Below, piece by piece: positions 7,448 through 16,302 of a stretch of 64,000 nt of DNA. The notes beneath the pieces were generated by a model. The model was not told the DNA's origin, made no database searches, and was given only the letters and a program-made list of their open reading frames with translations. Positions within the stretch are counted from its first letter, which is position 1, and the number at the start of each line of letters is the position of its first letter. The DNA comes from Candidatus Accumulibacter sp. 66-26 (GTDB lineage: Bacteria; Pseudomonadota; Gammaproteobacteria; Burkholderiales; Rhodocyclaceae), in NCBI GenBank assembly GCA_001897745.1, contig MKUH01000043.1, forward strand, positions 1 to 64,000, given 5' to 3'. The position numbers were made by a program, and so were the translations under genes.

Positions 7448-9484
7448 TCAGTAGAACAGGAAGTCGATGGCGCTCTTGAGCCGTTGCGCGTGCGTGCTGC
7501 TGCCCTGCCAGGACGCTGCGAGGTCGCCGGTGCGGAACTCCCGGTACAGCGGGCTGTTTTCGAGCGACTGCACGATCTCGCCGATGTTCGGGATGGGCTT
7601 GAACCACGGGCGATACTTGCCCTCGAACTCGGCCAGCGCCCGTTCGGCGGGCGTCGCTTGCGCGCTTTCGGCGGCGACATCCTCGTCAGCGCGATTGGTG
7701 TACTGCGCCTTGCGCGGCGTCAGCAGGATCAGCACCGACTTGTAGTAATCGCGCTCGACGTTGCGCGAGAACAGATACTGGACGACCGGCAGGTCCTGCA
7801 GCAGCGGAACGCCGTCGCGACCGCGCGACTGGTCGCGCTCGGACAGGCCGGAGAGGATTAGCGTTTCGCCGAACTTCATCACTACGTTGGCGTTGACCAT
7901 CGTCTTTGTCGTGTCCAGGCGGAAGTCGAAGACGACCGAGGAGTTGGGGTTGGCGAGGAAGGTGCGCTCGGCGGCGATGTTCAGCTTGATCTGGTTGTTG
8001 GGCAGGAACTCCGGCGTGACGGCAAGTTTGACGCCGACTTCCTTCTGAATCTGCACGGCGCTGCCTTGGCCGTTGGAAACGGCCGCGGCGTTTACGTCGA
8101 CACCCGAGAAAAAGTTAGAGGTCTGGTTGCCCAGCGCCACCAGCGTCGGGCGCGCCAGAACCTCATTGCGCTTGGAGTTGGCGTTGGCGATGTTGAGCGA
8201 ATAGGTGACCGCAGGAACATTGATCTGACGGGTAATGACTGAACTCTCAGATCTTGTCGATGTATTGTTGGAAGGGTCCAGCAAGTCCGTGGTCGATTGG
8301 CTGCTCCGCGTCTTGGTCCCCGAAAAGCCCGGCGTCAGGGTCGCCTGATTGCCGAACTGGATTTTCAGTCCGTCGAGCAGGTTGACCCCCATGGAATGCG
8401 AGTTGTCTTCTTCGGTGCTGAGGATCACGACATCGACGACCGCCATCTTTTTCTCGATGAACTCGGCGTTCCCCTGGAAAGCGCCGCCCATTCCGTAGGC
8501 GCCAGGTTGGGCGCCGAAACCCGGCTGCTGTCCGGGGTAGGCGGCCTGCGGAAAACCAGGCTGCTGCGGAAAGCCGCCGCCGGGCTGCTGGAAATTGCCG
8601 CCGCCCGACGGAAAGCCCGCGCCCGCCTGCGGAAAACTGCCGCCGCCGGGGAACTGCGTTTTCATCAGGCCGTCCTGGTAGGCCGATGCCCAGGTGCGCA
8701 GGCGTCCCGCCACGTGCTTGGCCTCGCCGGGCGCCAGCGACGCTGCGCGCAGCCGGTCGAGAAAGCCGTCCGCCTCCTCCGTCTGGTTCAGCGCCGCCGC
8801 GACGATGGCCGAGGCGCGCAGGATGCGCGGATCGTCCGCCGCGCCTTCCTGCTGCGTGCGCAGGCCGGCCAGCGCGGCGGCGGCGGTCTTCGGATCGCGG
8901 TTGTAGTAGGAGGCGACGGCCAGGTCGTAGAGCAGGTCCGGCTGGTCGCCGGCGTACAGCGCCGCTTCGGCCAGCCGGCTCTGGGCCCCGGCCCAGTCGC
9001 GTTGATGCATCGCCAGCAGGCCGGAGTAGTAGCGCGCCAGCCAGTTGGACTCATCGAAGCGGACCGCCATCTGGTAGCCCTGTTCGGCGAGAGGGAACAG
9101 CGCGCTTTCGCCGGTGACGCCGCGGAACTGGTAGGCGACGGCGTTCAGGAAGTGCAGGTAGGAATTGGTCATGTCGGTCTTCACCGCCAGGTTGAAGATG
9201 TCCGACGCCCTGCGGTAGTCCTTCGCATCCATCGCCTTCAAGCCTTCGACGGCCAACTGGCGCGATGCCGAGTTGACCTTTTCCGTCGGCACCGAACTCA
9301 GCAGTTCGGTATCGGGCAAGCGCGCGGCAAGCGCCGTCGGCAGGCTGCTGTTCGAGGTTGGCGCCAGGCCGCCCAGCGTGCTGCAGCCGGAGAGTCCGGC
9401 GATTGCCAGCGACAGCACGAGGAGTGACGCGCGACCGGCGATGGGGGCGTTGGGCGGCAAAGAGGCGGCGAACTGTAATGGCAT
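7448..9484 (-). CDS. Secretin-domain outer-membrane lipoprotein with N-terminal TPR-like region
   Basis: The 678-residue protein has a lipoprotein signal with lipobox LSGC (Cys at about residue 34). A helical TPR-like region (about 60-260, ending GLKAMDAKDYRRASDIFNLAV-like units) follows, then a Pro/Gly/Gln-rich linker (about 275-335). A C-terminal secretin domain (about 340-610) shows the classical VGVKLAVTPEF, EVLARPTLVALGNQTSNF and ETLILSGLSERDQSR segments. Secretins form outer-membrane gates for type II/III secretion, type IV pili and phage export. This copy lacks the usual N0/N1 domains and has no gsp, pil or sct neighbours, and instead sits among secreted tectonin proteins. It could be their export channel, a bundle-pilus-like (BfpB/PilN) secretin, or an assembly factor. 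ATG 9484 is the first start giving the lipoprotein signal. Confidence 0.85.
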   Translation of the reverse strand: MPLQFAASLPPNAPIAGRASLLVLSLAIAGLSGCSTLGGLAPTSNSSLPTALAARLPDTELLSSVPTEKVNSASRQLAVEGLKAMDAKDYRRASDIFNLAVKTDMTNSYLHFLNAVAYQFRGVTGESALFPLAEQGYQMAVRFDESNWLARYYSGLLAMHQRDWAGAQSRLAEAALYAGDQPDLLYDLAVASYYNRDPKTAAAALAGLRTQQEGAADDPRILRASAIVAAALNQTEEADGFLDRLRAASLAPGEAKHVAGRLRTWASAYQDGLMKTQFPGGGSFPQAGAGFPSGGGNFQQPGGGFPQQPGFPQAAYPGQQPGFGAQPGAYGMGGAFQGNAEFIEKKMAVVDVVILSTEEDNSHSMGVNLLDGLKIQFGNQATLTPGFSGTKTRSSQSTTDLLDPSNNTSTRSESSVITRQINVPAVTYSLNIANANSKRNEVLARPTLVALGNQTSNFFSGVDVNAAAVSNGQGSAVQIQKEVGVKLAVTPEFLPNNQIKLNIAAERTFLANPNSSVVFDFRLDTTKTMVNANVVMKFGETLILSGLSERDQSRGRDGVPLLQDLPVVQYLFSRNVERDYYKSVLILLTPRKAQYTNRADEDVAAESAQATPAERALAEFEGKYRPWFKPIPNIGEIVQSLENSPLYREFRTGDLAASWQGSSTHAQRLKSAIDFLFY

Positions 9485-9606
9485 TTCCGATTTCCCTGAT
9501 ATATGTGATTGGTCTGGTAGCGACGGTTTCCGGAGGTCGGTTCCGACGAGGAGTTATATTTTTTTCGAAGGGGCTCCCCCCCGCCCGCGCCGTTTCGGGG
9601 CGGCTG

Positions 9607-10047
9607 CTAGCATCCCGCCTCCCCCGGCAGGCTGAAGAGATAGCGGTGGATGCCCGGCTTGCACAGGCTGGGCGGCGTGCCCGGCCAGCAGGCGACCTGG
9701 AACAGGGCCTCGTACTTGTCGTCGGGCCGGCAATGCGGCGGCAGTTGGAGCGTCACGCGCACCGTCTGCCGGCATTCGCTGCCGATCGGCGCGCCGCGGG
9801 CGCAGGTTCGCGCGTTGTCCGGCGAGGCCGTCGAGATGAGGATGCGCGCGCCCTCCGGCACGTTGAGTGCGCTCGGTTCGAGAAAGGCCGGGTGGCGCGT
9901 CACGGTGATGATGTCGATGACCGCCTGACCGCGCGGCAGCACCGGCGTCACCGGGCGGGAAACGGCGGTGGCAACCTGCTGGGCGCCTGCCGCCGTCGCC
10001 AGCAACAGCGGCGGCAGCATGAGGAGCGTAGGGAGGGTGCGGTTCAC
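9607..10047 (-). CDS. Small secreted cysteine-containing protein, unknown
   Basis: This 146-residue protein has a clear signal peptide (MNRTLPTLLMLPPLLLATAAGAQ, cut after AGA) and a mature part with six cysteines, including the last residue (ends GEAGC). An even count suggests disulfides in the periplasm or outside the cell. I recognise no family. It lies 88 bases after the Cys-repeat/tectonin gene and 122 bases before the secretin lipoprotein on the same strand, so it is probably part of that operon. Possible roles are a pilotin-like partner of the secretin or a minor surface protein; nothing in the sequence decides. Confidence 0.65.
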   Translation of the reverse strand: MNRTLPTLLMLPPLLLATAAGAQQVATAVSRPVTPVLPRGQAVIDIITVTRHPAFLEPSALNVPEGARILISTASPDNARTCARGAPIGSECRQTVRVTLQLPPHCRPDDKYEALFQVACWPGTPPSLCKPGIHRYLFSLPGEAGC

Positions 10048-10135
10048 GAAGCGTATCTTCTTGCGGGACGGGAGCGCCGCATCCCGGACGACGGTTCATC
10101 GATCGAAGGTCGCCCGGCGCGCGCGCGGCCGCTCA

Positions 10136-13100
10136 TCAGGGGTAGCCCATCCAGATCTGCTTGTTGTCGCTGGTGCCGAAGGGGATGCCTTGGGCATCGA
10201 CGGTGAGTTCGCTCAGGCGACCGTCGCGCTTGACCCAGGTTTGGCCGTTCCACTTATGGACGCCGCCGTCGGTGGCGGCGACGAAGACGCTGCCGTCGCC
10301 GCCGATGCCGATGTCGCGCGCCTTGACGCCGGGCACGCCGGCCCAGTTGCTGCCGGTGTAGCGGAACACGTCGCCGCCATCGCTGATTACCCAGGCGTTG
10401 CCTTGCGGATCGACGTCGATGCGCACACCGCCGCCCGGAACCATCTGCCAGTTGCCGCCGACCTGACGGAATATCTCGAAACCGCCTTGCACCGGCTGAG
10501 AACCGATCACCCAGATGCCGCCGCGCGGGCCGATGCCGATGTCCTTGGCGATGCCGGCGGCACGGTTCCAGCTGCGGCCGTCATGGCGCCAGATTTCGCC
10601 CTTCTCGTTGACCACCCAGGCATATCCCTGGGCATCAACGTCGATGCGCACGCCCTTGCCCTTCATGTCCACCCAGGTCTTGCCGTCCCAGCGGAAGACG
10701 CCCTGGTCGCCCGGCGCGGCGCTGCTGCCGATGGCCCAGAGACTGCCGCCGCCCATGCCGATGTCGGTGGCCGCACCCGGCATCTGCAGCCAGACCTTCG
10801 GTGCATTGACCTGCGCCGGGGCCTTGGGCAGGCTGTCCGTCGGCAGCGGCCCGGTCTGCACCGGCGGTTCCTTGGCCAGCGCAACGGTGGCCAGGCTGGA
10901 GAAGGCACTGCGATTCTGCGGCTCGATGGTGCTGTTGCCCTGACTCATGGCCCACTGGTCGAACAGCCAGCCATCGTCGGCATTGAGTTCGCGCAGCATA
11001 TCCACGGGTTGTTGCGCGCCGGCCAGGTTGGCGAGCAACTCGGGGCGCGCGTTGAACACCGCCATGTAGTGTTCGATCGACACGACGAGCGCCTCGATCA
11101 TCACGTCGATGACGATCTGCGGGCCGACCTTCATGGCGAACGAGGCCATCTTGGTCATCGCCTTGGTCGTTGCTTTTACGGCGACTTTTTTGGCCACTTC
11201 CTCGACGATCTCCTTGCCGACACCTTTAGCGAGTCGCTCGGCAGCTTCCTTGGCGGCTCTCCGGGCCAGGAGTTGTGCCCGTGCCCTGGCCTGCGGAAAA
11301 ATCATATTGCGCAGTTGGGGCATGCTCGTCGAGGCAGTCAGGAAGACCTGCATGGCAGCGGGTGCCATGACGTTGAAGACGAGCTGTTCTTCCGCGAACT
11401 GCATGAAGTCCGGAGGAATCTCACCGCCCTTGAATGCCAGCTGGTTCAGTCGGTGCTGTTCCATGCTGCCCGGGCCGGCCTTGCGCGCGTCGTTCTCAGC
11501 CTGGCGCATCAGCGCTTCCGTCCATTGGTCGTACATGTCCAGGGCGTTCTGGGCGATGAACGTCCGGTGCAAGCGGATCGCTTCCGCCAGCGAGGCCACC
11601 ACCCGCCGTTCCGCCGCCGTGGCTTGGGCCGGGTTGCGCACGGCCGCCTCGATCCGCTTATATACGGCGACGGAGAGCAGCGCGCTGCTTTGCGGTGCGC
11701 TGGCGATGTCGTCGTAGATGTCCTTGCGCATTTCGGCCAGCGGAGTCTTGGTGTCGGCGGCCATGGCGGCGATCAGGGCTTCCAGGTCGCGGCCGTCGGC
11801 CAGCACGGCCTGCGCCACCTCGCTGGCGCCATTCAGGCCGAACAGGCCCGGCTGCACATAGGGGGCCGGTTTCCAGCCGATGGAGTTGGTTTTGCAGGCG
11901 GCATGGCTGGCGACATGGTAGATGTCGCGGAAGTGACCCGGCGGACATTTCCAGCAGGTGCCGCCCGGGCTGTTGCCGTAAGAAACCTGCTTGCCGGTTT
12001 CGATGATCTGCTTCTCGATGCGCGAGCGCACGATGGGTTCGCGGCTGCTGATGAGATCGAGGAAGGTGCCGCCCGGACAACTGAAGCCGGAAACCTGGGT
12101 GGCCTTGGTCAACTGCACGCCGGCGCGTCGTTCGCAGGCTTGGTTGCCCGTCACCGGGTGGACGGTGCGGTAGGTGCCGCTTGGGCAGGTCCAGCATTCG
12201 CCGTTGTTGCGGGGGTCGAAGAACTCGCCGGCCTTGCATTCGGCCTTGCCGCGCAGCGTGGCCTTCGCGTGCTTTTCGTCGATGTTCTGGGCGCAGGCAT
12301 TGTGGTCGGCGATATGGTTGCCGGTCCGCTTGTAGCCGGGCGGGCAGGTCCAGCAACCGCCGCCGTCCCAGGCGTCGTGGAAGCGGCCGTTCTTGCAGTC
12401 GTGCGGCCAGATGGTTTTGATGTGCCGCGTGGCGCGGGCGAAACGCTCGCCGGCCGGAACGAAACAGGCATTCGAGGCGTCGATGGTTGCGGCAGATCGC
12501 TTGTACCCTTCGGGGCAGGTGTAGCACTCGGGGCCGCGGGTCGTTAGGTGAAAGAATCCGCCCGCCGGGCAGAGGTCGCCGGCGAGCTTGGCCCCGGTCT
12601 GATGCAAGCCCACGCTGGCATCGGCCTTGCTGCAGGCGGTATCGCTGGTCACCGCGTCGCCGGTACGGTTGAAGCCGGCCGGACAGGCGTAGCAGCCGCC
12701 GGCGCCGATGTCGACGAAGCTGCCGGCCGGGCAGGTGCCGACCGCCTCGGCGACGAAGATGGCCGGCGAGGGCGGGCACCTCTCCTGCAATTTGCCGTTC
12801 CAGTAGCCGCCGCAGGTCGGCGCGCCGGATTTGCCGCCGTACATGGGGTCGTTGGAAGGCCCCCAGCCGCTGGCGGTGTTTACCTTGAGCGGCGCCGGGG
12901 TGCTGACGTTGACCGTGGGCGACGGCGTCGTCGGCGCGTTGTCCGGATTGATCTTGAGCTTGCTGGAGTCCGGAATCTGGATCAGCTGTTGTTCGAGCCC
13001 ACCCGGGTTCTGCGGGGTCGGCGGCACCGGCACCGTGACCACGGTCAGCGGCACGGTCACGATCTGGTTGTTCTGAGCCAGTGCGGATACGGGAGGCAGC

Positions 13101-13186
13101 AGCATGGACAGGCAGGCGGCAAACACGAGCGTGCGCCAGGCCGTGCGTGCGGCGAGAGGATAGGCAATGCGGCGGATGATGCTCAT
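10136..13186 (-). CDS. Large secreted protein: signal peptide, five Cys repeats, helical region, C-terminal six-repeat tectonin propeller
   Basis: In 1016 residues three zones are visible after a signal peptide (cut after SALAQ, about residue 38). Residues about 150-440 hold five repeats, each with the cysteine pattern C-x2-G-x-F...C[WY]xCPxGY-x-R...AC, like extracellular growth-factor-receptor-type knots. Residues about 450-770 are mostly helical, rich in Ala, Glu and Lys, without recognisable motifs. The last 220 residues contain six tectonin-type repeats (for example IGIGPRGGIWVIG, IGIGGDGSVFVAATDGGVHKW), enough for one six-bladed propeller. It is the first structural gene after the response regulator/kinase pair (123-base gap). 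It shares the propeller repeat type with the distal gene of the set, pointing to a common function, probably a secreted or surface-displayed adhesin-like protein. Confidence 0.78.
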   Translation of the reverse strand: MSIIRRIAYPLAARTAWRTLVFAACLSMLLPPVSALAQNNQIVTVPLTVVTVPVPPTPQNPGGLEQQLIQIPDSSKLKINPDNAPTTPSPTVNVSTPAPLKVNTASGWGPSNDPMYGGKSGAPTCGGYWNGKLQERCPPSPAIFVAEAVGTCPAGSFVDIGAGGCYACPAGFNRTGDAVTSDTACSKADASVGLHQTGAKLAGDLCPAGGFFHLTTRGPECYTCPEGYKRSAATIDASNACFVPAGERFARATRHIKTIWPHDCKNGRFHDAWDGGGCWTCPPGYKRTGNHIADHNACAQNIDEKHAKATLRGKAECKAGEFFDPRNNGECWTCPSGTYRTVHPVTGNQACERRAGVQLTKATQVSGFSCPGGTFLDLISSREPIVRSRIEKQIIETGKQVSYGNSPGGTCWKCPPGHFRDIYHVASHAACKTNSIGWKPAPYVQPGLFGLNGASEVAQAVLADGRDLEALIAAMAADTKTPLAEMRKDIYDDIASAPQSSALLSVAVYKRIEAAVRNPAQATAAERRVVASLAEAIRLHRTFIAQNALDMYDQWTEALMRQAENDARKAGPGSMEQHRLNQLAFKGGEIPPDFMQFAEEQLVFNVMAPAAMQVFLTASTSMPQLRNMIFPQARARAQLLARRAAKEAAERLAKGVGKEIVEEVAKKVAVKATTKAMTKMASFAMKVGPQIVIDVMIEALVVSIEHYMAVFNARPELLANLAGAQQPVDMLRELNADDGWLFDQWAMSQGNSTIEPQNRSAFSSLATVALAKEPPVQTGPLPTDSLPKAPAQVNAPKVWLQMPGAATDIGMGGGSLWAIGSSAAPGDQGVFRWDGKTWVDMKGKGVRIDVDAQGYAWVVNEKGEIWRHDGRSWNRAAGIAKDIGIGPRGGIWVIGSQPVQGGFEIFRQVGGNWQMVPGGGVRIDVDPQGNAWVISDGGDVFRYTGSNWAGVPGVKARDIGIGGDGSVFVAATDGGVHKWNGQTWVKRDGRLSELTVDAQGIPFGTSDNKQIWMGYP

Positions 13187-13309
13187 TGTGGATTCTCCAA
13201 GTCGAGCGGGCTGGTTCGCGGGACGGCGCGAATCCGCTGGCGGCGGATCAGTCCGGTCTCGGCGTGGATTTCAGCATCGCGGCATGGGAGCGTCCATCCT
13301 CCGAATGGA

Positions 13310-15046
13310 CTAGGAGGCGGTCGAGCGCAGCAATGCGTCGAGTTCCGCGCGCAGGCGAAAGCCCTGCACCGGCTTGTGCAGCAGCCGGAACGGTGCGTCG
13401 TTCGCCGTGCCTGGCGCCGTGTCTCCGGTGACGAGCAGTGCCGGCACCGGGCCGAAACGTTTGCGCAAGCGCGCGATCTCGCGCGTGCCGAGGCGCCCGC
13501 CGCGCAGTCGACGGTCGGCGATGATTGCATCTGGAACGCGGCCGGCGAGCGCCGCCAGCACCTCGTTGGCGTCCTCGCCGGTGGCCGTCGCGCAATGCCA
13601 TCGGGCCAGCAGGTCGGAGAGCGCCTCGCGAATCGGTGCCTCGTCATCGATGATCGCCACCAGCCGGCCGCGCAGGCGGTCCGGCGATACGGCCGGTGCC
13701 TGGCGAAGGCTTGGGGGGGTCGTGCCGGCGTCGAGCGTGATGGTGAACGTCGTGCCGGCGGCTGGCGCCGAGCGCAGATCGATGCCGTGGCCGAGCTGGA
13801 TGGCCAGCGCGCGGACGATGGCGAGGCCGAGGCCGAGCCCCTTGCGCCGGTCGCGCTCGGGATTGCCGAGCTGGTAGAAGTCGTGAAAGATGTCGCCGTG
13901 CAGGTGCTGTGGAATTCCGATGCCGCTGTCGCGCACCTCGATGCGCAACCGTCCGCCGCGTTGCCGGCAGCCGACGAGAATCGCGCCATGCTCGGTGTAG
14001 CGCAGGGCGTTGGCGACGAGATTGCGCAGAATGCGTTCGAGCAGGATCGGGTCGCTGCGTACCACCCGTTCCGCCGGCACGACGCGCAGACGCAGCTTCT
14101 TGGCTTGCGCCTGATCGGTGAATTCGCGTTCGATGCGCTCGAAAATCGGCTGCAAGGAAATGTCGGCGACGTTCAACGGCTGGCTGCCGGCTTCGGCTCG
14201 CGACAGGTCGAGCAGTGAATCGAGCAGGCTTTCCAGGCTGTCGCAGGAGGATTGAAGCTTGCCGAGCAGGGCGACTTCGGGCAGCCGTCCGCCGCCCACG
14301 TCCTGCGCTACGGCATGCGTGAACAGGCTGATCGCCTGCAGCGGCTGGCGCAGGTCATGGCTGGCTGCGGCGAGAAAGCGGCTCTTGGCGGCATTGGCCT
14401 CCTCGGCCTTCTCCTTCGCCAGGGTCAAACCCTTGAGCAGATCGATGTTTGAAAAGCGCAGTTGGATCGCCTCGCGGATCATCGACTGCTGGCGGAACGC
14501 GAAGACGACGCAGACGATCATGAAAAGCAGGATGGCGAGACTCTGGCCGAAGAACAGCTGCCCTTCCTCCAGAAAGTTGCGCAGCATGAACGGGGTCATG
14601 CTGAACACGTTGAAGGCGATGTGGGCGGGAACGAACATGCCGACGGTGGGAACGGAGAGGGCCGTCTGTCCGGCCATCATCAGGGCGATCGGGAACAGGA
14701 AGAATAGATTGGGCTGGAAGAAGGCCCAGCCGAGATAACCCCAGACGATTCCCGAGGCGGCGGCGCCGAGGGTGAAGGCCCAGCCCCAGAACAGGCCGCG
14801 CCGCATCCGCGCGGTATCGGCGTCGTAGCAGACGACGCCGATCTGGCGCAGCGCCAGCACGGCCATCACCGAGACGAACCAGGCCAGCAGATGCGCACGC
14901 CCGGCCGGCTCGTCCCACAGCAGCCAGACGAGGAGGAGGGTGCTGGCGCCGCTACCGACGAACAGGATGCGGCTCTGATGGTGGAGCAGCGCCACCTGCT
15001 CGCCGAGCAGGCGCGATTCGAGGGAGGCCTCGCGCTCCTCGCTCAA
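13310..15046 (-). CDS. Membrane hybrid histidine kinase with C-terminal receiver
   Basis: The order of parts is: about six hydrophobic segments (residues 25-200), a short coiled region, a HisKA box with AAASHDLRQPLQ (phospho-His), an HATPase domain (NALRYTEHGAILVG, DSGIGIP, GLGLGLAIVRALA), and a receiver domain. The receiver has IIDDEAPI acidic residues, phosphoacceptor Asp in AIIADRRL, and Thr and Lys in LLVTGD and LHKP. I place the start at TTG 15046, whose last two bases open the TGA stop of the upstream response regulator (TTGA overlap). It is preceded by AAGGGA at good spacing; the next ATG would delete a transmembrane helix. This gives 578 residues. The sensor ligand is unknown. It is probably the partner of the adjacent LuxR-type regulator and controls the tectonin/secretin genes downstream (inference from order). 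Confidence 0.85.
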   Translation of the reverse strand: MSEEREASLESRLLGEQVALLHHQSRILFVGSGASTLLLVWLLWDEPAGRAHLLAWFVSVMAVLALRQIGVVCYDADTARMRRGLFWGWAFTLGAAASGIVWGYLGWAFFQPNLFFLFPIALMMAGQTALSVPTVGMFVPAHIAFNVFSMTPFMLRNFLEEGQLFFGQSLAILLFMIVCVVFAFRQQSMIREAIQLRFSNIDLLKGLTLAKEKAEEANAAKSRFLAAASHDLRQPLQAISLFTHAVAQDVGGGRLPEVALLGKLQSSCDSLESLLDSLLDLSRAEAGSQPLNVADISLQPIFERIEREFTDQAQAKKLRLRVVPAERVVRSDPILLERILRNLVANALRYTEHGAILVGCRQRGGRLRIEVRDSGIGIPQHLHGDIFHDFYQLGNPERDRRKGLGLGLAIVRALAIQLGHGIDLRSAPAAGTTFTITLDAGTTPPSLRQAPAVSPDRLRGRLVAIIDDEAPIREALSDLLARWHCATATGEDANEVLAALAGRVPDAIIADRRLRGGRLGTREIARLRKRFGPVPALLVTGDTAPGTANDAPFRLLHKPVQGFRLRAELDALLRSTAS

Positions 15047-15645
15047 GAAAGTCCCTTGCGCTTGGCGAGCAGGGCGGCCTCGGTGCGCGAGCGCACGCCC
15101 AGCGTCCGGAACATCGCGGAAGCGTGCGCGCGTACCGTGTTCTCGCTCATGCCCAGCCGGTCGCCGATCTCTCGGTTGCTGCGACCGGCGCACAGCTCGA
15201 TGAGAACCTCGACCTGGCGCGCGGTCAGGATGTCTTCCAGGCATTCGCCGGGGGCGACGGCAACGGCGGGCGCGTAGACCTGGCCGTCGAGAATCCGGTC
15301 AAGCGCCTCGCGCATTGCCTCGGCATTGATCGTCTTCGGAATGTAACCCTGCGCGCCGTAGAGCAGGGCCTGGCGCACGATCTCGGCGCTGGTCACGGCG
15401 GAAAGCACGACGATGCAACTGCTTGGCGCCGCCGCGCGGAGGGCGCATAGCCCGTCAAGCCCATCGAGGCCCGGCAGTCCGAAGTCGAGAAAGACGATAT
15501 CGAAAGATTGTGTGCCGACGATTTCCAGTCCGCTCTCGGCGGAGCCGGCCTCGACGATGCAAAGGGGGGCTGGCCAATGCCGTTCCAGCATCAGCTTGAA
15601 GCCCTCCCGGAACAGGGCGTGATCGTCGACGAGCAGGGCTTTCAC
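15043..15645 (-). CDS. NarL/LuxR-family response regulator
   Basis: The 200-residue form starts at GTG 15645 (VKALLVDDHALFREG), the normal first residues of a receiver; the frame is open further upstream but without family similarity. The receiver domain has the acidic pair VDDH, phosphoacceptor Asp in DIVFLDFGLPG and Lys in YIPKT. The C-terminal GerE-type helix-turn-helix is LTARQVEVLIELCAGRSNREI followed by MSENTVRAHASAMF. The stop overlaps the kinase start, so the two are translationally coupled. A palindrome lies about 170 bases upstream. Likely targets are the four downstream secreted-protein genes. Confidence 0.88.
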   Translation of the reverse strand: MKALLVDDHALFREGFKLMLERHWPAPLCIVEAGSAESGLEIVGTQSFDIVFLDFGLPGLDGLDGLCALRAAAPSSCIVVLSAVTSAEIVRQALLYGAQGYIPKTINAEAMREALDRILDGQVYAPAVAVAPGECLEDILTARQVEVLIELCAGRSNREIGDRLGMSENTVRAHASAMFRTLGVRSRTEAALLAKRKGLS

Positions 15646-16302
15646 CGTTTGCTTTCGGGAGCAAGCCCGGCGAAGCGTGCCGTACGCGCTCTGTTCGCGC
15701 GAGGCCGCGCGGCCGCTAACCTGAGTTTGTATTCTGGAGTGTGCATGAAAGCGAGGCGGATCAATGGGTGTTGCGCGACGCACGATGGATACGGTCGGTT
15801 GCTTCCTCTACCTAGACCTTGTCTAGATGAGTGCATGAATGCTAATTGGTCGCCGTTCCGCCCGGATGCGCTTTTTTTCGGGTATCCGTCCCGACTTTGA
15901 TGAATGCGTCCTGCATGTGTCCTGTATCCGGCCGAGATGGGAGGCGGGCAAAGGCTCCGACGCTGCGGTGGATGTGGGGCATGAGCATTCGCGATTCGCT
16001 ACCGATGGCAGACGGCTGTCGCCGAAGCACGCGATGCTCGTTACGGATGGCGGTAATCCCGCGCGGGCTGCGGCAGTTGTCCTCCACGGGGTTATCCGTT
16101 TCATTCCTGCAGAACCGGGCGCTGGTCAGGCGTATCGCTTCGTCGGGTGCGTTTTCCCTGCGTCGCACCGCCGGCGGATGTCCGCTTCCGAGTTGGAGGG
16201 AAAAACTGCCCGGACCGTTGCCCCGTCAGGTGCTGTTTCTGCCTAGTCCAAATGTATGCCCCCTGGGTGCAACGAGGCGCTGCGGTGTGATAGGTTTCAG
16301 CC
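15646..16302. other. 657-base intergenic region between divergent regulators
   Basis: Several open frames overlap here on both strands, but none has codon use or similarity like a gene. A near-perfect palindrome CTAGAC-CTT-GTCTAG is at 15812-15826. The nonamer GTGCATGAA occurs twice, at 15742-15750 and 15831-15839. The region must contain the promoters of the response regulator (minus) and of the AraC gene (plus). No convincing -35/-10 pair is assigned. Confidence 0.45.
15812..15826. promoter_or_regulatory. Candidate operator palindrome
   Basis: CTAGAC (15812-15817) and GTCTAG (15821-15826) form a 6-bp inverted repeat around CTT. It lies in the divergent control region between the LuxR-type regulator and the AraC regulator and could bind either. 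No known consensus is matched. Confidence 0.3.

Noticed and set aside
9968-12547. An 859-codon open frame on the plus strand
   Set aside because: It is antisense to the Cys-repeat/tectonin protein, whose repeats, cysteines and signal peptide show the true frame.
15839-16246. A 135-codon gene in the gap between the two regulators
   Set aside because: It competes with equally long frames on both strands and lacks a ribosome site, motif or host-like codon pattern.
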